From assembly GCF_037392515.1 (NCBI RefSeq), contig NC_090291.1, forward strand, positions 15,837,501 through 15,901,500: a stretch of DNA of 64,000 nt. The letters run 5' to 3'. The notes under the pieces were generated by a model. The model was not told the origin of the DNA. It made no database searches and was given only the letters and a program-made list of their open reading frames with translations. Source of the DNA: Haliotis asinina (Eukaryota > Mollusca > Gastropoda > Lepetellida > Haliotidae). The position numbers and the translations under genes are program-made. This document shows positions 33,213-45,654 of this stretch, one piece after another. Each line of letters opens with the position of its first letter. The first letter of the stretch is position 1.

Positions 33213-34040
33213 CGATTGAATGAGGAATTAGACTGTTTAGTTATTATTATCTGTATATATATGTATGTATGTTCGGTTGTGGGGGTTGGAGAGTTAGGGG
33301 GTTAGGGGGGAGTTGGAGAGTTAGGGGGTCTACATTCCTATAATTAGATCTGCCAATGCGAAATAGATGACATGAAACAATGGAACATTGAAATGGTGCC
33401 TAATTGGGGCTTTAAGGAATGGATGAAATGGTCAGACTATATTTTATGGCTGCTTCGTTGATTATTCGTCACAGTTCTGAAATACGGGCGATAGACTGAC
33501 GTTTAGTCCAGGAATATGTATAATTTTTTTCATATAAATGAATTATTCATTTTAAATTGAAAAGAGGCCCCTCTGAGGTGGGAGATACAGAACCTGGGAA
33601 AAGCTAGACTTGTTTCATGTTGTCTTCAGCATGGCAGAAATGGTTGGGATAGGGAATATTAACCGCATGATGTGGTTCAGGGCCAGTGAGATACACTGGC
33701 ACTACAATTCTGCAGATGAAATCGTTTACTCAAATGACAGGAATATTGTCTTTTGATTTGTTGTCTGCGCTGGAAACTAATTGTTGAAATTCATCAGACG
33801 TAGTTACGTCCCTTGGCAGTTCCAGGATTAGTTGATCGAGGGTGAAAAATATATTCACTAAAGTAGTACAGACGAATACAGTTAAATGTCGTTCTATTCA
33901 TACAGTAAAAAAACAAGACGAATTACAATAAAAGGTTATGGTCACTTACATACAAAACAAATCAAGGAAAATACTTTCAAGAACCTTTCCATGACATACA
34001 TTAATGTTTTTGTCACATCACGTTTTTCGGTGGCAATTCC
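33213..34040. other. Unassigned, with a G-rich minirepeat at 33274-33328
   Basis: GGAGAGTTAGGGGG occurs twice about 29 bp apart. The rest is AT-rich and unassigned. Confidence 0.4.
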
Positions 34041-34042
34041 GA

Positions 34043-34175
34043 TGACCCATGGCGCAGATCGATGCTTATATGTTGAGCAGTGGATTGTGTAGGCCATGTT
34101 CGATTATTTACAGATCGCCGCCATACAGCTGGAATAATGCTGAGTGCGGTGTAAAACTAAACTCACTCACTCTCT
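34043..34175 (+). mobile_element. SINE S2, 5'-truncated
   Basis: GATCGATGCTTATATGTTGAGC through GATTATTTACAGATCGCCGCC to the tail GAGTGCGGTGTAAAACTAAAC and CTCACTCACT. Confidence 0.75.
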
Positions 34176-34621
34176 CACTCACTCACTATACCCATCTTTC
34201 ATCAAAGGCGCGGAAGACCAGCCCGTGTCCCCCTCAAATTTCATTCAAGTCAAATCATATCATCTGAATATGTCTTCCTCATCCCATAAAGGTCTTTAAT
34301 TGAACATGAACATACTGAAATACTGAATTTGTTCGATCACTTTGACCCTCACTACCTAAATTGACCAAATCAATTTGCTAGCTATACATACTGACATATA
34401 AATTAAGAGTCAAGAGTTGTGACACCGAAGCCGTGGAAAACTCACAACGCCTCCACTTGTGCTAGCTTCGAAGAGCGCGACAAAAGGGAAGTAACTCTAA
34501 TTTACATGTAACTCTTCAATAGAGGAGAAAAGTTAGCGTTTCATGTGGTCGTGTCTTTTTCCGTAAAACCGTTGAGGTTACTATTCTTACTAGTCTTTCA
34601 TCTCTCCACTAAGGCCCAAAT

Positions 34622-34732
34622 ATGGCCACTACGCCAGTAAAACGTAATGTTAATAAACCGGTAGCAAACGGAACAGATACCGTATCGATTGTATCGAAAG
34701 CTTTCACACAGGACGCCGAATGGACGGACAAG
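34622..34732 (+). CDS. RAB5IF: RAB5IF exon 1 (residues 1-37)
   Basis: ATGGCCACTACGCC starts the frame, and the donor is GACAAG|GTTTGTGAG. It encodes the variable N-terminus ending EWTDK. Confidence 0.88.
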
Positions 34733-37700
34733 GTTTGTGAGACTTGAAATTCGTGCAGTTTGGCTTGGTCATGTCGCAATTGTAAAGAAGCTAAATTTAC
34801 AACTTAATATAAAGGAAAACTGCCTGTTTGTTTTTTCTTTTTCTAATAATACCAGATAAGCAATCTGTTAAAAGTAAGTTATTTGTGGCTTGGGTTTGTT
34901 GAACATTACCCTTTTTTATCGAACTCGAAGATCTTCGCAATTTCGAACGCTGAAACACTAGTGAAATGGTATGCATTTAGTCAGGGCCTCTTGAGTGACG
35001 TTATTTTCCCCATTTAAGGTGGATTTTAGGCTAGAGTGCAGTTTACCGGGCGCGCTACCTGGGGAGTGCTGAGCGCTTGCTAATGAGCGCGCTGCTGTAT
35101 CCTAAGCCCTTGGGCACACCCCTTCTAGATCCATAGCCCTTGGGCACCCCCTTTCTAGATCCTTAGTGTTAGTGAATAAAGATTAGAGTTGGCTTACCTT
35201 TGGTGCGAGTATATCCATCCAAAAAAAAATCGGAAAAATTGTGCCCGGTAAAGTGCACTATTCCCAAAATATTGATAATCCCTATGATATCCATGGTATC
35301 ACAGATTCGTAATTAAATAATTAAGTTAGCCAGGAGCCACCATGCAGCCCTATACAAGGACTGCATTGGATCATTCGCGTCTTTCAGCTTTTAATAAGCC
35401 CGTCTTTCTTTAGCCAGGGATTATCATTATCATTTTTGTAGTAGAACCAAACAGTAGTAGAATTAGATATCTCTGTGAAACTCTCAACAGCTACTAGCAA
35501 ATGCAGGTATCTCCTATGTTATCTCTTCATACATACAGTAACGTGATGGTTCCTTTCTTTCAGGATGAGTTTCTAGACGTGGTGTACTGGTTGCGACAGA
35601 TCCTTGGTGTTGTGATTGGACTGATCTGGGGACTTATTCCTCTAAAAGGAATTCTTGGTCTTGGACTGTAAGTCTTTGTTGGAATTGTACTTTGGCTCAA
35701 CATTTTACATGCAGACTGTAGTGTTAGTTGAGTTGGACTGTAGTATGAAGGGTATGCAAGAGTGTTGTTGACTCATGAAGATCTTTGTTATGATTGATCT
35801 TCAACAGCCTGTGCTTGTCATAAGAGGCGACTAATTGGATCGGATTGCCAGGCTCACATGTTATTGTATCACAATTGTGTCGATCACAGTGCTCATGCTG
35901 TTGATCACTGGATTGTCTGGTCCAGATTCAGTTATTTACAGACCACTGCCATATACAGAATATTGCTGAGTGTAGTGTAAAAGCAACACAAACAAACATG
36001 GGTGAATGATAACGGAATATTTAATATTTTCAAGTGTGCTAATGTGAACACAACAGATGTGGAGGTATTACTTAGAAAGTTTTTCATCTCCGAATCCTTT
36101 TAAGTTAAATTGATAATACCCACCTGTATTTCTTAATCCCTGCATTTGTTTAATAAGTCATGCTTATCATACACCCCTGTTGACAGTTTTTTCATCATCA
36201 ACGTGGCCATTGTCTACATGTACTACAACAGCTTCCAGAGGGTGGATGAAGAGGAGTATGGAGGAGCATCAGAGATTTTAAAAGAAGGATTAATGACTTC
36301 ATTTTCTTCATTTTTGGTAAATACTGGTTTTTCATGGTGTTGATCTTTTTTTTTTTCATTTAATTCAACATTTGAGAGCATTACAGCTAAACAACTGTGT
36401 CATGTTGGATAAGAGCCTGGAATAAACAAAACAAATCACTGCATTTGATATTGTAGTCACCATGTATCACCTTGTTAGGTTGCAGGTATGACTATAATTG
36501 TTACCCAGAAAGGTGACTTAGTTTTAAGGGTATGAAAATAAAACTGGTCAATTTGGAATCAGTGTACTTCGTCTGAGTGAAGTTTCCATGTTAACATTTT
36601 TTTTATTATTTTTTGTGAATTTGCAAATAATTGACTCATACAAGCTGCTACAATCTTATGGAAGCATATCACTATTATAGTGCATTTTCCTTGAGCTTGC
36701 TTTATACCTGATGTCATGGCAGTTGATTCATCATGATTAATGAACTGTTTCTGAAAGTAATCTTAGCCCTGCAACTGTTGTAAGTCTGTGTTGAAGAAAG
36801 GGATGTACCTGTATAGTTATCTTAGCGGTAAGATCATGATCACTGCTTTTTAAGGCTTGTGCTGCTGTTCAATACAACCTTACGTATGGGAGTTATAGTC
36901 ACCTTAGCACTAAGACAGTTGTTTGTTCGTATTAAGGTATGGCAGATGCGATCACGTTAGCCCTAGGACAGTCATATGTCTATGTTAAAGTATGCTAGTT
37001 ACGGTGACCTTAGTGCTAAGGCAGTCATATGTCTATGTTAAAGTATGTGAGTTACGGTGACCTTAGTGCTAGGACAGTCATATGTCTATGTTAAGGTATG
37101 GGAGTTACAGTCACCTTAGTGCAAAGGCAGTCATATGTCCACATTAAGGTGTGTGAGTTACAGTTACTTTAGCGCTAGGACAGTCATATCTCTGTGATTA
37201 TGGTATGGGAGTTACAGTCACCTTAATGCTGGGACAGTCATATGTCTATGTTAAGGTATGGGAGTTACAGTCACCTTAGCATTAGGACAGTCATATGTCT
37301 ATGTTATGGTATGGGAGTTACAGTCACTTTAGCATTGGGACAGTCATATGTCTATGTTAAGGTATGGGAGTTACAGTCACCTTAGTGCTAGGACAGTCAT
37401 ATGTCTATGTTAAGGTATGGGAGTTACAGTCACCTTAGCGCTAGGACAGTCATATGTCTATGTTAAGGTATGGGAGTTACAGTCACCTTAGCGCTAGGAC
37501 AGTCATATGTCTATGTTATGGTATGGGAGTTACAGTCACCTTAGTGCTAGGACAGTCATATGTCTATGTTAAGGTATGGGAGTTACAGTCACCTTAGTGC
37601 TAGGACAGTCATATGTCTATGTTAAGGTATGGGAGTTACAGTCACCTTAGCGCTAGGACAGTCATATGTCTATGTTAAGGTATGGGAGTTACAGTCACCT

Positions 37701-39126
37701 TAGCGCTAGGACAGTCATATGTCTATGTTATGGTATGGGAGTTACAGTCACCTTAGTGCTAGGACAGTCATATGTCTATGTTAATTTATGGGAGTTACAA
37801 TCACCTTAGTGCTAAGGCAGTCATATGTCCATATTAAGGTATGAGGGTTACAGTTACCTTAGTGCTAGGACAGTCATATGTGTATGTTAAGGTATGGGAG
37901 TTACAGTCACCTTAGCGCTAAGACAGTCATATGTCTATGTTAAGGTATGGGAGTTACAGTCACCTTAGCGCTAGGACAGTCATATGTCTATGTTAAGGTA
38001 TGGGAGTTACAGTCACCTTAGCGCTAGGACAGTCATATGTCTATGTTATGGTATGGGAGTTACAGTCACCTTAGTGCTAGGACAGTCATATGTCTATGTT
38101 AAGGTATGGGAGTTACAGTCACCTTAGTGCTAGGACAGTCATATGTCTATGTTAAGGTATGGGAGTTACAGTCACCTTAGCGCTAGGACAGTCATATGTC
38201 TATGTTAAGGTATGGGAGTTACAGTCACCTTAGCGCTAGGACAGTCATATGTCTATGTTATGGTATGGGAGTTACAGTCACCTTAGTGCTAGGACAGTCA
38301 TATGTCTATGTTAATTTATGGGAGTTACAATCACCTTAGTGCTAAGGCAGTCATATGTCCATATTAAGGTATGAGGGTTACAGTTACCTTAGTGCTAGGA
38401 CAGTCATATGTGTATGTTAAGGTATGGGAGTTACAGTCACCTTAGCACTAAGACAGTCATGTGTCTATGTTAAGGTATGGGAGTTACAATCACCTTAGCG
38501 CTAAGACAGTCATATGTCTATGTTAAGGTATGAGAGTTACAATCACCTTAGCGCTAAGACAGTCATATGTCTATGTTAAGGTATGGGAGTTACAATCACC
38601 TTAGCGCTAAGACAGTCATATGTGTGTGTTAAGGTATGGGAGTTATGATCACCTTAGCGCTAAGACAGTCATATGTGTGTGTTAAGGTATGGGAGTTATG
38701 ATCACCTTAGCGCTAAGACAGTCATATGTGTGTGTTAAGGTATGGGAGTTATGATCACCTTAGCGCTAAGACAGTCATATGTGTGTGTTAAGGTATGGGA
38801 GTTATGATCACCTTAGCGCTAAGACAGTCATATGTCTATGTTAAGGTATGGGAGTTACAATCACCTTAGCGCTAAGACAGTCATATGTGTGTGTTAAGGT
38901 ATGGGAGTTATGATCAGCATAACGCCAAGATCACTATATATGAGTCTATGATACCCTGAACCATTAACTCAGGTTACATGAACCAAGTGCAACTTAGTTT
39001 CCCCATTTCCAGTTGTTCAAGCAATAACTAAAGTGAAGTGTCCCCATTTCAGACATCCATTATTTCTGTGCTGTGTTGCAGGTGTCGTGGATCATCCTGT
39101 ATTCATCTCTCCACACGGACTCCTAG
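34622..39126 (+). CDS. RAB5IF: RAB5IF/C20orf24-like membrane protein (4 coding exons)
   Basis: The family protein (also called RCAF1 or OPTI) is a small ER/mitochondrial membrane protein. It has been linked to respirasome assembly and, with TMCO1, to the multipass translocon that inserts membrane proteins. Joining 34622-34732, 35564-35667, 36187-36316 and 39082-39126 gives 129 residues, the length I recall for the human protein. Phases agree (0, 2, 0) and all introns are GT-AG. After a variable N-terminus come DEFLDVVYWLRQ (38-49), hydrophobic segments at about 50-67, 69-86 and 111-125, the conserved loop DEEEYGG (92-98) and KEGLMTSF (104-111). The protein ends VSWIILYSSLHTDS. Identification rests on recognising DEFLDV, the YW(L/F)RQI segment and DEEEYGG. 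No upstream TATA box is seen. Confidence 0.93.
35097..35165. repeat. Two-copy direct repeat in RAB5IF intron 1
   Basis: GCCCTTGGGCACACCCCTTCTAGATCC is followed at about 32 bp by GCCCTTGGGCACCCCCTTTCTAGATCC. Confidence 0.8.
35564..35667 (+). CDS. RAB5IF: RAB5IF exon 2 (residues 38-72)
   Basis: Acceptor TTCCTTTCTTTCAG|GATGAG and donor GGACT|GTAAGT. It encodes DEFLDVVYWLRQILGV and the first membrane segment. Confidence 0.93.
35800..35985 (+). mobile_element. SINE S2 in RAB5IF intron 2
   Basis: It runs from GTGCTTGTCATAAGAGGCGAC through GCTCATGCTGTTGATCACTGG to AATATTGCTGAGTGTAGTG. It is in the sense orientation and its tail is slightly degraded. Confidence 0.75.
36187..36316 (+). CDS. RAB5IF: RAB5IF exon 3 (residues 72-115)
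   Basis: Acceptor CCCCTGTTGACAG|TTTTTTC and donor TTTTTG|GTAAATAC. It encodes FFIINVAIVYMYY, the DEEEYGG loop and KEGLMTSFSSFL. Confidence 0.93.
36890..38935. repeat. 53-bp satellite in RAB5IF intron 3 with 530-bp higher-order unit
   Basis: About 38 units contain TATGTTAAGGTATGGGAGTT, ACAGTCACCTTAGCGCTAGG and ACAGTCATATGTC. Marker variants (CCATATTAAGGTATGAGGG) recur at 37830 and 38360, exactly 530 bp or ten monomers apart. The blocks 37381-37910 and 37911-38440 match almost throughout. The 3' units carry the full palindrome CTTAGCGCTAAG. The satellite fills most of the 2765-bp intron 3. Confidence 0.93.
39082..39126 (+). CDS. RAB5IF: RAB5IF exon 4 (residues 116-129, stop)
   Basis: Acceptor GCTGTGTTGCAG|GTGTCG, followed by VSWIILYSSLHTDS and TAG. 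Hydrophobicity and position match the family's C-terminal segment. Confidence 0.88.
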   Translation: MSWIILYSSLHTDS

Positions 39127-39269
39127 CACCAAGCGACAGTGGCGTCATAACATCCTACAACACAGCCAGGCCATGCTCACCAGCATCAGCCACACTGATG
39201 CTTCTCATTTCATCAACGTGTAAATTTACAAATTACAGTGGAATATAAACAGAATCTGTACATTTGAAA

Positions 39270-39665
39270 TACTGTCAGGTAGTTACTGGTTATACAAGCA
39301 TACTGACATAGTCAGCGGTTATACAGGCATGCTGAGGTAGTCAGGTAATGGTTATATCGGCATCCTCACTTAGTCTGTTAACTGTTATATAGACATCCTG
39401 AGGTAGTCAGTTAAGGTTTTTATGGCATACCGAGGTAGTCAGTTAACTATTACACAGGCATACCGAGGTAGTCAGTTAACTATTACACAGGCATACCGAG
39501 GTAGTCAGTTAAGGTTTTTATGGCATACCGAGGTAGTCAGTTAACTATTACACAGGCATACCGAGGTAGTCAGTTAAGATTCATATGGCATACTGAGGTA
39601 GTCAGTTAACAGTTATACCAGCATACTGAGGTAGTCAGTAAACAGATATACCGGCATACTGACTA
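39270..39665. repeat. 33-bp tandem repeat, about 11 copies
   Basis: Units contain GAGGTAGTCAGTTAAC and TTACACAGGCATACC. It lies just downstream of the RAB5IF stop and may be within its 3' UTR. Confidence 0.88.
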
Positions 39666-39954
39666 AGTTTACGGTCATGCTTATAACATAAGTTGCAAGT
39701 CCAGTATGTTCTTAAAATGCTGAGGGTTAATGGTAAATTTTCAGAAATTTGAAATAGTTTGTAATTTCTTGCACAGGGTTATATAGTTGACTTGGGAGTG
39801 GATTCCATGCCCTTTCTCTTCTATTTATGTTTTTCACTTTTGTAGGGTGGGGATGTTGGCCGTGAATATTTATTTGCTGAGTTGTGCAATATTAGGTGTA
39901 ACCATCACTTAAGTCTTGTGTCAGCATCCCCCTTCATAATAAGATGGTGGTAGG

Positions 39955-40108
39955 GTAGTCTCATGGTTGAAGTGTACCCTCGTTAAGCCAAAGACCAGGT
40001 TCCTTTTCCCACATGGGTACAACATGTGAAGCCCATTTTTGGTGTCCCGCCCTGTGATATTGCTTGAATATTGCTAAAAGCAGTGTAAAACCATACTCAC
40101 CCTCTCAT
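39955..40108 (+). mobile_element. SINE S1, diverged
   Basis: The head GGTAGGGTAGTCTCATGGTTG has a mutated A box. The body GTGAAGCCCATTTTTGGTG and tail AAAGCAGTGTAAAACC are clear. Confidence 0.75.
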
Positions 40109-40299
40109 ATTCAGAACCTTTAAGCGGCATTAAAAAGAATTAAATGTTTCTCAGGCACGTTTTTGCTTCCTAAGTGATAAGGGTAGGAGGACTTTGTTTA
40201 AAAATTTGGTAGTGAAAAAGAGGGAGGGAGGAACAGTTATTTTTTTCTTTCAGAAATACAGCTTGGAGAGTATAGCATGTGTTAATGAGTTGTAGATTC

Positions 40300-40543
40300 A
40301 GTCCCACTCGTTCTTACAGACACTCATTCTTACAGACACTCGTTCTTACAGACACTCGTTCTTACAGACACTCATTCTTACAGACACTCATTCTTACAGA
40401 CACTCGTTCTTACAGACACTCGTTCTTACAGACTCTCGTTCTTACAGACACTCATTCTTACAGACACTCATTCTTACAGACACTCGTTCTTACAGACACT
40501 CGTTCTTACAGACACTCGTTCTTACAGACACTCGTTCTTACAG
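40300..40543. repeat. 16-bp tandem repeat, about 15 copies
   Basis: Perfect 16-bp units of ACTCGTTCTTACAGAC with a CGTT/CATT variant. The open frame over it is periodic only. Confidence 0.95.
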
Positions 40544-40610
40544 TGGACTAATGGATGACCAGGATGAGGCCAAATTTAATTTAAAGTCCAAATTATTTTT
40601 TTTGAATGGC

Positions 40611-40638
40611 AATAAAAAAATTTATGCACTCAAATAAA
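40611..40638 (+). terminator. Possible distal poly(A) signals of RAB5IF
   Basis: Two AATAAA hexamers (40611 and 40633) are among the first canonical signals seen after the stop. Using them would give a 1.5-kb 3' UTR containing two minisatellites and a SINE. An AATATA variant at 39242 could serve a much shorter UTR. Confidence 0.25.
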
Positions 40639-41224
40639 AATGACAAGAAACATTTAACTTTTTTTTATTTATCCTGGGTAATTTAAAGACAGTCAGTTAA
40701 GACACAGAGTCTCATCAGGTCTGGACAGAGTTGTGAGAGTTGACAGATACGAGAGACCGTGATGGACTGTATAACCAGAGTGTGGTAAGTCCAAAAGATA
40801 CTCTGGTTCATCACAATATTAAACCCTGAAGCTAATTATTTTTTACTAAAGTTAATTTCATTTTGGGGAATAACTCAGAATATTGTATCAATGTACAGTG
40901 GGTGGTTAAGTTATTAGTGCTTGGTCTCCTGTTCCAGTAAACGATCCTAACTCTATGGTTAAGACAGATTTAAAGTAAGTTAGTTACAATGCCTAAGACA
41001 AATTTGACCCTGACCAATGTCAACTTTACTATAATGCTATCAGTGTCACAGTGTATTTGTATTAGTATACAAAATAATCTGAGGCAAAATATAACTTCAT
41101 GAAATCACAGATAGTTACAGTTTCAAGCTGCATTGGTTTCTGAAGTAAAGTGAAGTTCCATTTGTCTTTGATAGCAGCATGGAATAAATTTGTTAATTTA
41201 ATCCTAATTTAGTCTGTGACAGTA

Positions 41225-41292
41225 ATTAGGATAGCAGTAATTACAGGATAGCTGTAATTACAGGATAGCAGTAATTACAGGATAGCAGTTTG
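41225..41292. repeat. 17-bp tandem repeat, about 4 copies
   Basis: AGGATAGCAGTAATTAC repeats with small variation. Confidence 0.8.
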
Positions 41293-42096
41293 TCGTCTCG
41301 TGAGTTTTGGATCTGAGTTTTGGAGCAAAGAACTTAGAATTCTAAATGGTTAAATAATGTAAAGAAACGGACATGTGATGTACTTGAGAACCCTGCAGTT
41401 TATTACAATAATACTGAAAGATGAATACGGAGAAAATGAAGTTAGCTGTGAAAATATTGTACAGGGATTATCAAGTTCAAGAGGTTCATGTTTGGCTCCA
41501 GGTCTCACTCCATGGGCAGCTGAGTTGGAATTGAAAAGATCCCTTCAGGTATTATGGCATTAGCTAGTGTTCTTGCTGTGCAGTGACACTTTCTTCATTG
41601 TTACACAAATTATTTTCATATGCAGGGTTCAAGAAAATGAAAGAATTCCATAATTTTGTCCCAAAGTACATTTTTCCCCATTTTGTTTTCTATAGACACG
41701 TAGTTAGTGACCATGGAGAAATACGTATCCAGAATAAAGAGACTGTGCAGATGTGTCATGACATTCAGCTTGATAATGATTTTAGAATTGCTGAAAACTG
41801 CTTCCTATCAGACTTTCCTCCCTTTTTTTGGTTAATGTAAGAAAGATACTGTTCAGACCAGTGGCACACCTCTTTTCCTCACTTTTGTTTCTATGTAAAT
41901 GGTATAGGTTATTGCAACACTTTGCCCAGAGTTGTGTCCCTTAGCTAGCTGGGATCTGCTGACATCAATCCTATAATCTGGTATTCGGTTTAATTCAAGC
42001 GGTACGTATCCATACCTGGTGTACTGCGTCTTCTGCGACATTAAGTCGTGATGCAGTGAAATAATGGCAAGAGCAATAACAGGTGTGTCAACCTTC

Positions 42097-42133
<37 letters not shown>

Positions 42134-42640
42134 GCATTAAGTTGTCTACTTGATATTCAGTTTTTTCTTGAAATTTTTTTTTATGAATATTATCAAGACA
42201 AAACGTATTCATTTAGCATACAAATGAAATAGCATCATTAATGTCCTGTCAAGGCTGAACTGAAATCAGTCTCTTGTTTTTGTTACTAAATACTTCTGGT
42301 ATATAAATACATTTTATGCATTTATTAAAAAAGAACTCACCACATCTTTACTCCATGCTTTATTTACCAAGCTGAATCTGCAAAATAAAACCTGACTGGT
42401 CTTGGAATAGTTGTGATGACACAATACGCTTCTGTCTGTCGATGTTGTGCTCTATAACTTGCTGTCTATATCTTGACTACACACATCTGTGTTTCTACAT
42501 TTCAACAGTATACTGAACCGAAGGCAAAATATTGTGGTCATGGCGGTATACTGTGTCACCCCCAATGTTTAATGTGTGCCATCAGTTACAGTGTCCTCAT
42601 GGAGGTATGACAGCAATATTTGACCTTAGTGACCGGTCAG
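41293..42640. other. Unassigned, with (TC)n at 42101-42129
   Basis: AT-rich sequence without a recognised exon. A 29-bp TC dinucleotide run is the only clear feature. The open frames at 41375-41840 show no known family and no splice pairing. Confidence 0.4.
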
Positions 42641-42644
42641 CACT

Positions 42645-42776
42645 GAAGGGCGGCAGGGTAGCCAAGTGGTTAAAGTGTTCACTTCCAGACATGGGTATAA
42701 TATGTGAACCCATTTCTTGGCCCTCTCCACTGATATTGTTAGAATATTGCTGAAAGCTGTATAAAACCATACTCTT
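42645..42776 (+). mobile_element. SINE S1, internally deleted
   Basis: The A box TAGCCAAGTGG is followed after a short gap by ACATGGGTATAATATGTGAA. The B-box region is deleted. The tail is AAAGCTGTATAAAACC. Confidence 0.75.
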
Positions 42777-43109
42777 TTGTCATAATGTATGCAGCATAGT
42801 GCAACTTTTTACATCAACCCAAAGCAAACGTATAATGACTTTTTCTGCAGTCTTAGAATTTCATTTTAGAGGTAGTCATCAAGTGATCTTACAAGTTGCT
42901 GCTTAGTTCATGATGGGTCAAGATAATTCGATGTTCAGGAACAAAATTTACTGCTCAAATGAATTATAAGGCCACCTGATTTTTTCTTAAAGCTATTGTA
43001 AATGTGTCTTGTCATGACTAATTAAATTATCCATGACAGATGAACTAGCAATACGAAAGAATGGGGTTTTCTTTGATTTGTTGTGACTAGTATAGAACAC
43101 TGTAAGTGG

Positions 43110-43312
43110 TGTTGCTTGCAATCAGTTAACTGTGGTTCAGCAAAACAGAAAAGCGATAGTCGTTTTGGTTGCATGCAATCCCACTGTGCCATTAGGTCAC
43201 ATGTCACTTATATCCTCCAGCCTTATGGTATTGCTTGATGGCTACCTCTAAATCAGTTAACTGTGGTTCAGCAATACGAAAGCGATACATTCGTTTTGGT
43301 ATCATTCTTAAC
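43110..43312. repeat. Two-copy ~60-bp direct repeat
   Basis: AATCAGTTAACTGTGGTTCAGCAA followed by AAAGCGATA and TCGTTTTGGT occurs at 43119 and again at 43251. Confidence 0.75.
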
Positions 43313-43984
43313 TGTGACACAGTCTATATTTCAGAATGTAAAATGTAGTCCATGTCTTGAATGGTAAGTGATATTCTAGATGACAGTTATGGTTAATTTC
43401 TACTTGTCTGACCTTTTGGAATTATATTAAGCAACCTTATGTATCATGTCCAAAAGATATTGTTCCAGCTGTGTATCATCACGTAAATATATCCATGTGT
43501 ATATGTATTTTAATAAACCAAGATTATCATGTTATAGCAGTAGTCTTGTGATTGAAGGGAGACAACTCATCCATGATTATGACTACACCTTAGATGAAAT
43601 TCTTGTGCATTCTAAGCATAAGAATGTAAATAAATTAGAATTAATTTGTAAGAACCTTTGACCATGGTTCTTATTAATTGTAGATGTCTCATACCTTAAC
43701 ACAGCAAAATATATCCTTTTATAAAATAAGTTCAGTTAATGTTTTACACAGCAGAGGCCTCATGGTTAGGTGAATAAGGTCTGTCTGGACATTGAATAGG
43801 CAGTGGTTTGATTCCCTTAATGTTTTACCATATTATGTTTAAGATTATAAAGGGTATGAAAGACATTAAAGGACTGTTCAGCTTGTGTCAGTATATTTTG
43901 AGGGAAATAGTCGTGTTGAACAGGAGGATTGTACATGTATCTCAGTCTGCATGCACTGAAATTGGTTAAAATTGCATTAAGAAA

Positions 43985-44372
43985 ATGCAGTTGGGTAGCC
44001 TTGAGGTAAAGTGCATATCCCCTTACATCTGGTTCGATCTCAGACCTGAGAATGATGTACAGGGTTCATGTATGGGTCTTTCTACATTCGACCTGTGAAG
44101 GTCCAGGGTAGAATAGGCCTTCAGCAACCCATGCTTGCCATGAAAGGTGACTATGCTTGTTGTAAGAGGCGACTAACGGATCAGGTGGTCAGGCTCACTG
44201 ACTTGGTTGACACAGGTCATCGGTTCCCAATATGTGGAGATCGATGCTCATGTTGTTGATCCCTGGATTGTGTGGTCCAGACTCGATTATTTACAGACTG
44301 CTGCCATATAGATGGAATGTTGCTGAATGCAGCGTAAAACTAAACCCACTCACTCACTCTCTCTACATTGAT
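43985..44372 (+). mobile_element. SINE S2 with an intact-looking tRNA-like head
   Basis: Upstream of a complete S2 body (44085-44372) lies GGGTAGCCTTGAGGTAAAG and then TGGTTCGATCTC, which fit pol III A and B boxes about 35 bp apart. This copy may show the full 5' end of the family. The tail is GAATGCAGCGTAAAACTAAA. Confidence 0.7.
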
Positions 44373-44697
44373 AAGGCCATTCATAAGGGGGGTCCTTACA
44401 CTGATAAGGTCAAACTATTGCTTTAATGGTCTGGTCAGATCTCACTTTTCAGTAAACCTTGTTCAACCGCGCTCACTCACATTATAAAAACAACAAAACA
44501 CATCACCGAATTGAGAAAGCTGACAATAGCAAAATGTAGAACTTGCGTTTTAACAATGCTGAAAACTACACGTACCCAGTCCACACCTCCAATCAGTCTA
44601 TCATATTAGACAGTGTAACGCCAGTATTGCCCGTGTTGTGTATCGGTGTATCACCCAAAATATGGATGACGTCACACGCCTCGGTCTCAACAAATCA

Positions 44698-44775
44698 GGA
44701 CGATTGGGTACCCTAGTGGTCAAAGTCCCAGCTCGTCTCGAGGAAGGGTCGATTTCCCATATGGGCATATTGTGG
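44698..44775 (+). mobile_element. SINE S1, head only
   Basis: GGGTACCCTAGTGGTCAAAG (A-box region) and GGGTCGATTTCCCATATGGG (B-box region). The tail half is absent. Confidence 0.65.
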
Positions 44776-44924
44776 ACACTCAAGGGAAGACCTCTACACT
44801 TTGATGTGTTGGACAGTTAATTCGGGTACTGACGAGAAAGGTCTCAAGTCTCACTAACTCTTGGGCTTCAGGGTAATCCGACAGGCGCCACCTGGGCTCA
44901 CGTTAAGGACCCATAAAGATCTGG

Positions 44925-45115
44925 GTTAGAATTGGTCTTTAAGAACCCGTGATTGTTGTGATGGGATAGGGTGGTCAGGCTCACTGGCCTGGTTGCGATA
45001 CGTCATCGTGTCCCGAATACGTGATGCTCATGATGTTGATCACTGGTATATGTGGTCCGGACTTACTGTCCCAACTCTGCTGGAATATTGTTGAGTTGGG
45101 CGTTAAATAAGCAAA
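44925..45115 (+). mobile_element. SINE S2, diverged tail
   Basis: GATCTGGGTTAGAATTGGTC, GTGATGCTCATGATGTTGATCAC and GGAATATTGTTGAGTTGGGC. The tail ends TTAAATAAGCAAACAAAC and lacks the usual CTCACTCAC. Confidence 0.7.
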
Positions 45116-45654
45116 CAAACAAATATGCACATATAACGTGGAGCGGCCTGTGATTTTTTATCTGCCTACGGAATCTGTTTTCGCCTCCATTACAGCTAAA
45201 TGTCACCCAATTCAAATGTAATCCAATCTATATCTTTCACTTCTACTATTCTCAGAGACTTACATGTACTTTTGCAGTACCTTGTGTCAACTTTGTTCCA
45301 GATAATACCGAATAGTTAATTAATATATCGATGTGTTCTTCTCAGTGTTAAAGCACTCCGGAATCTCTATATGTCTTTAATTATTCTTCCTCATCAGTGA
45401 TTTTAGTTTAAACCGCGTTGAGCAATATTCCAGCAAACCAGAGTTTGGCTCTTCTAACAATTTGAAAATGCATTGTAAACTAATTTGATGTCATTAAGAC
45501 TCTGGGTTTATAACGACTATTCACCAACTTATTTGCACTGATAATCGTTTCGTACCTAGTCTGCCTTTTCACCTATTTCATCACACATTTGTTGATATCA
45601 GTGATTCATTCGTTCTCCATAACTGTTACCTTGTTTGGAATTTCAGGAGAATTA

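Noticed and set aside
36890-38935. CRISPR array
   Set aside because: The units are contiguous 53-bp tandem copies without unique spacers, in a eukaryotic intron, and no cas genes are present.
40279-40551. 90-residue SYRHSFLQTL repeat protein
   Set aside because: It is a translation of the 16-bp array. The peptide period only reflects 48-bp frame closure.
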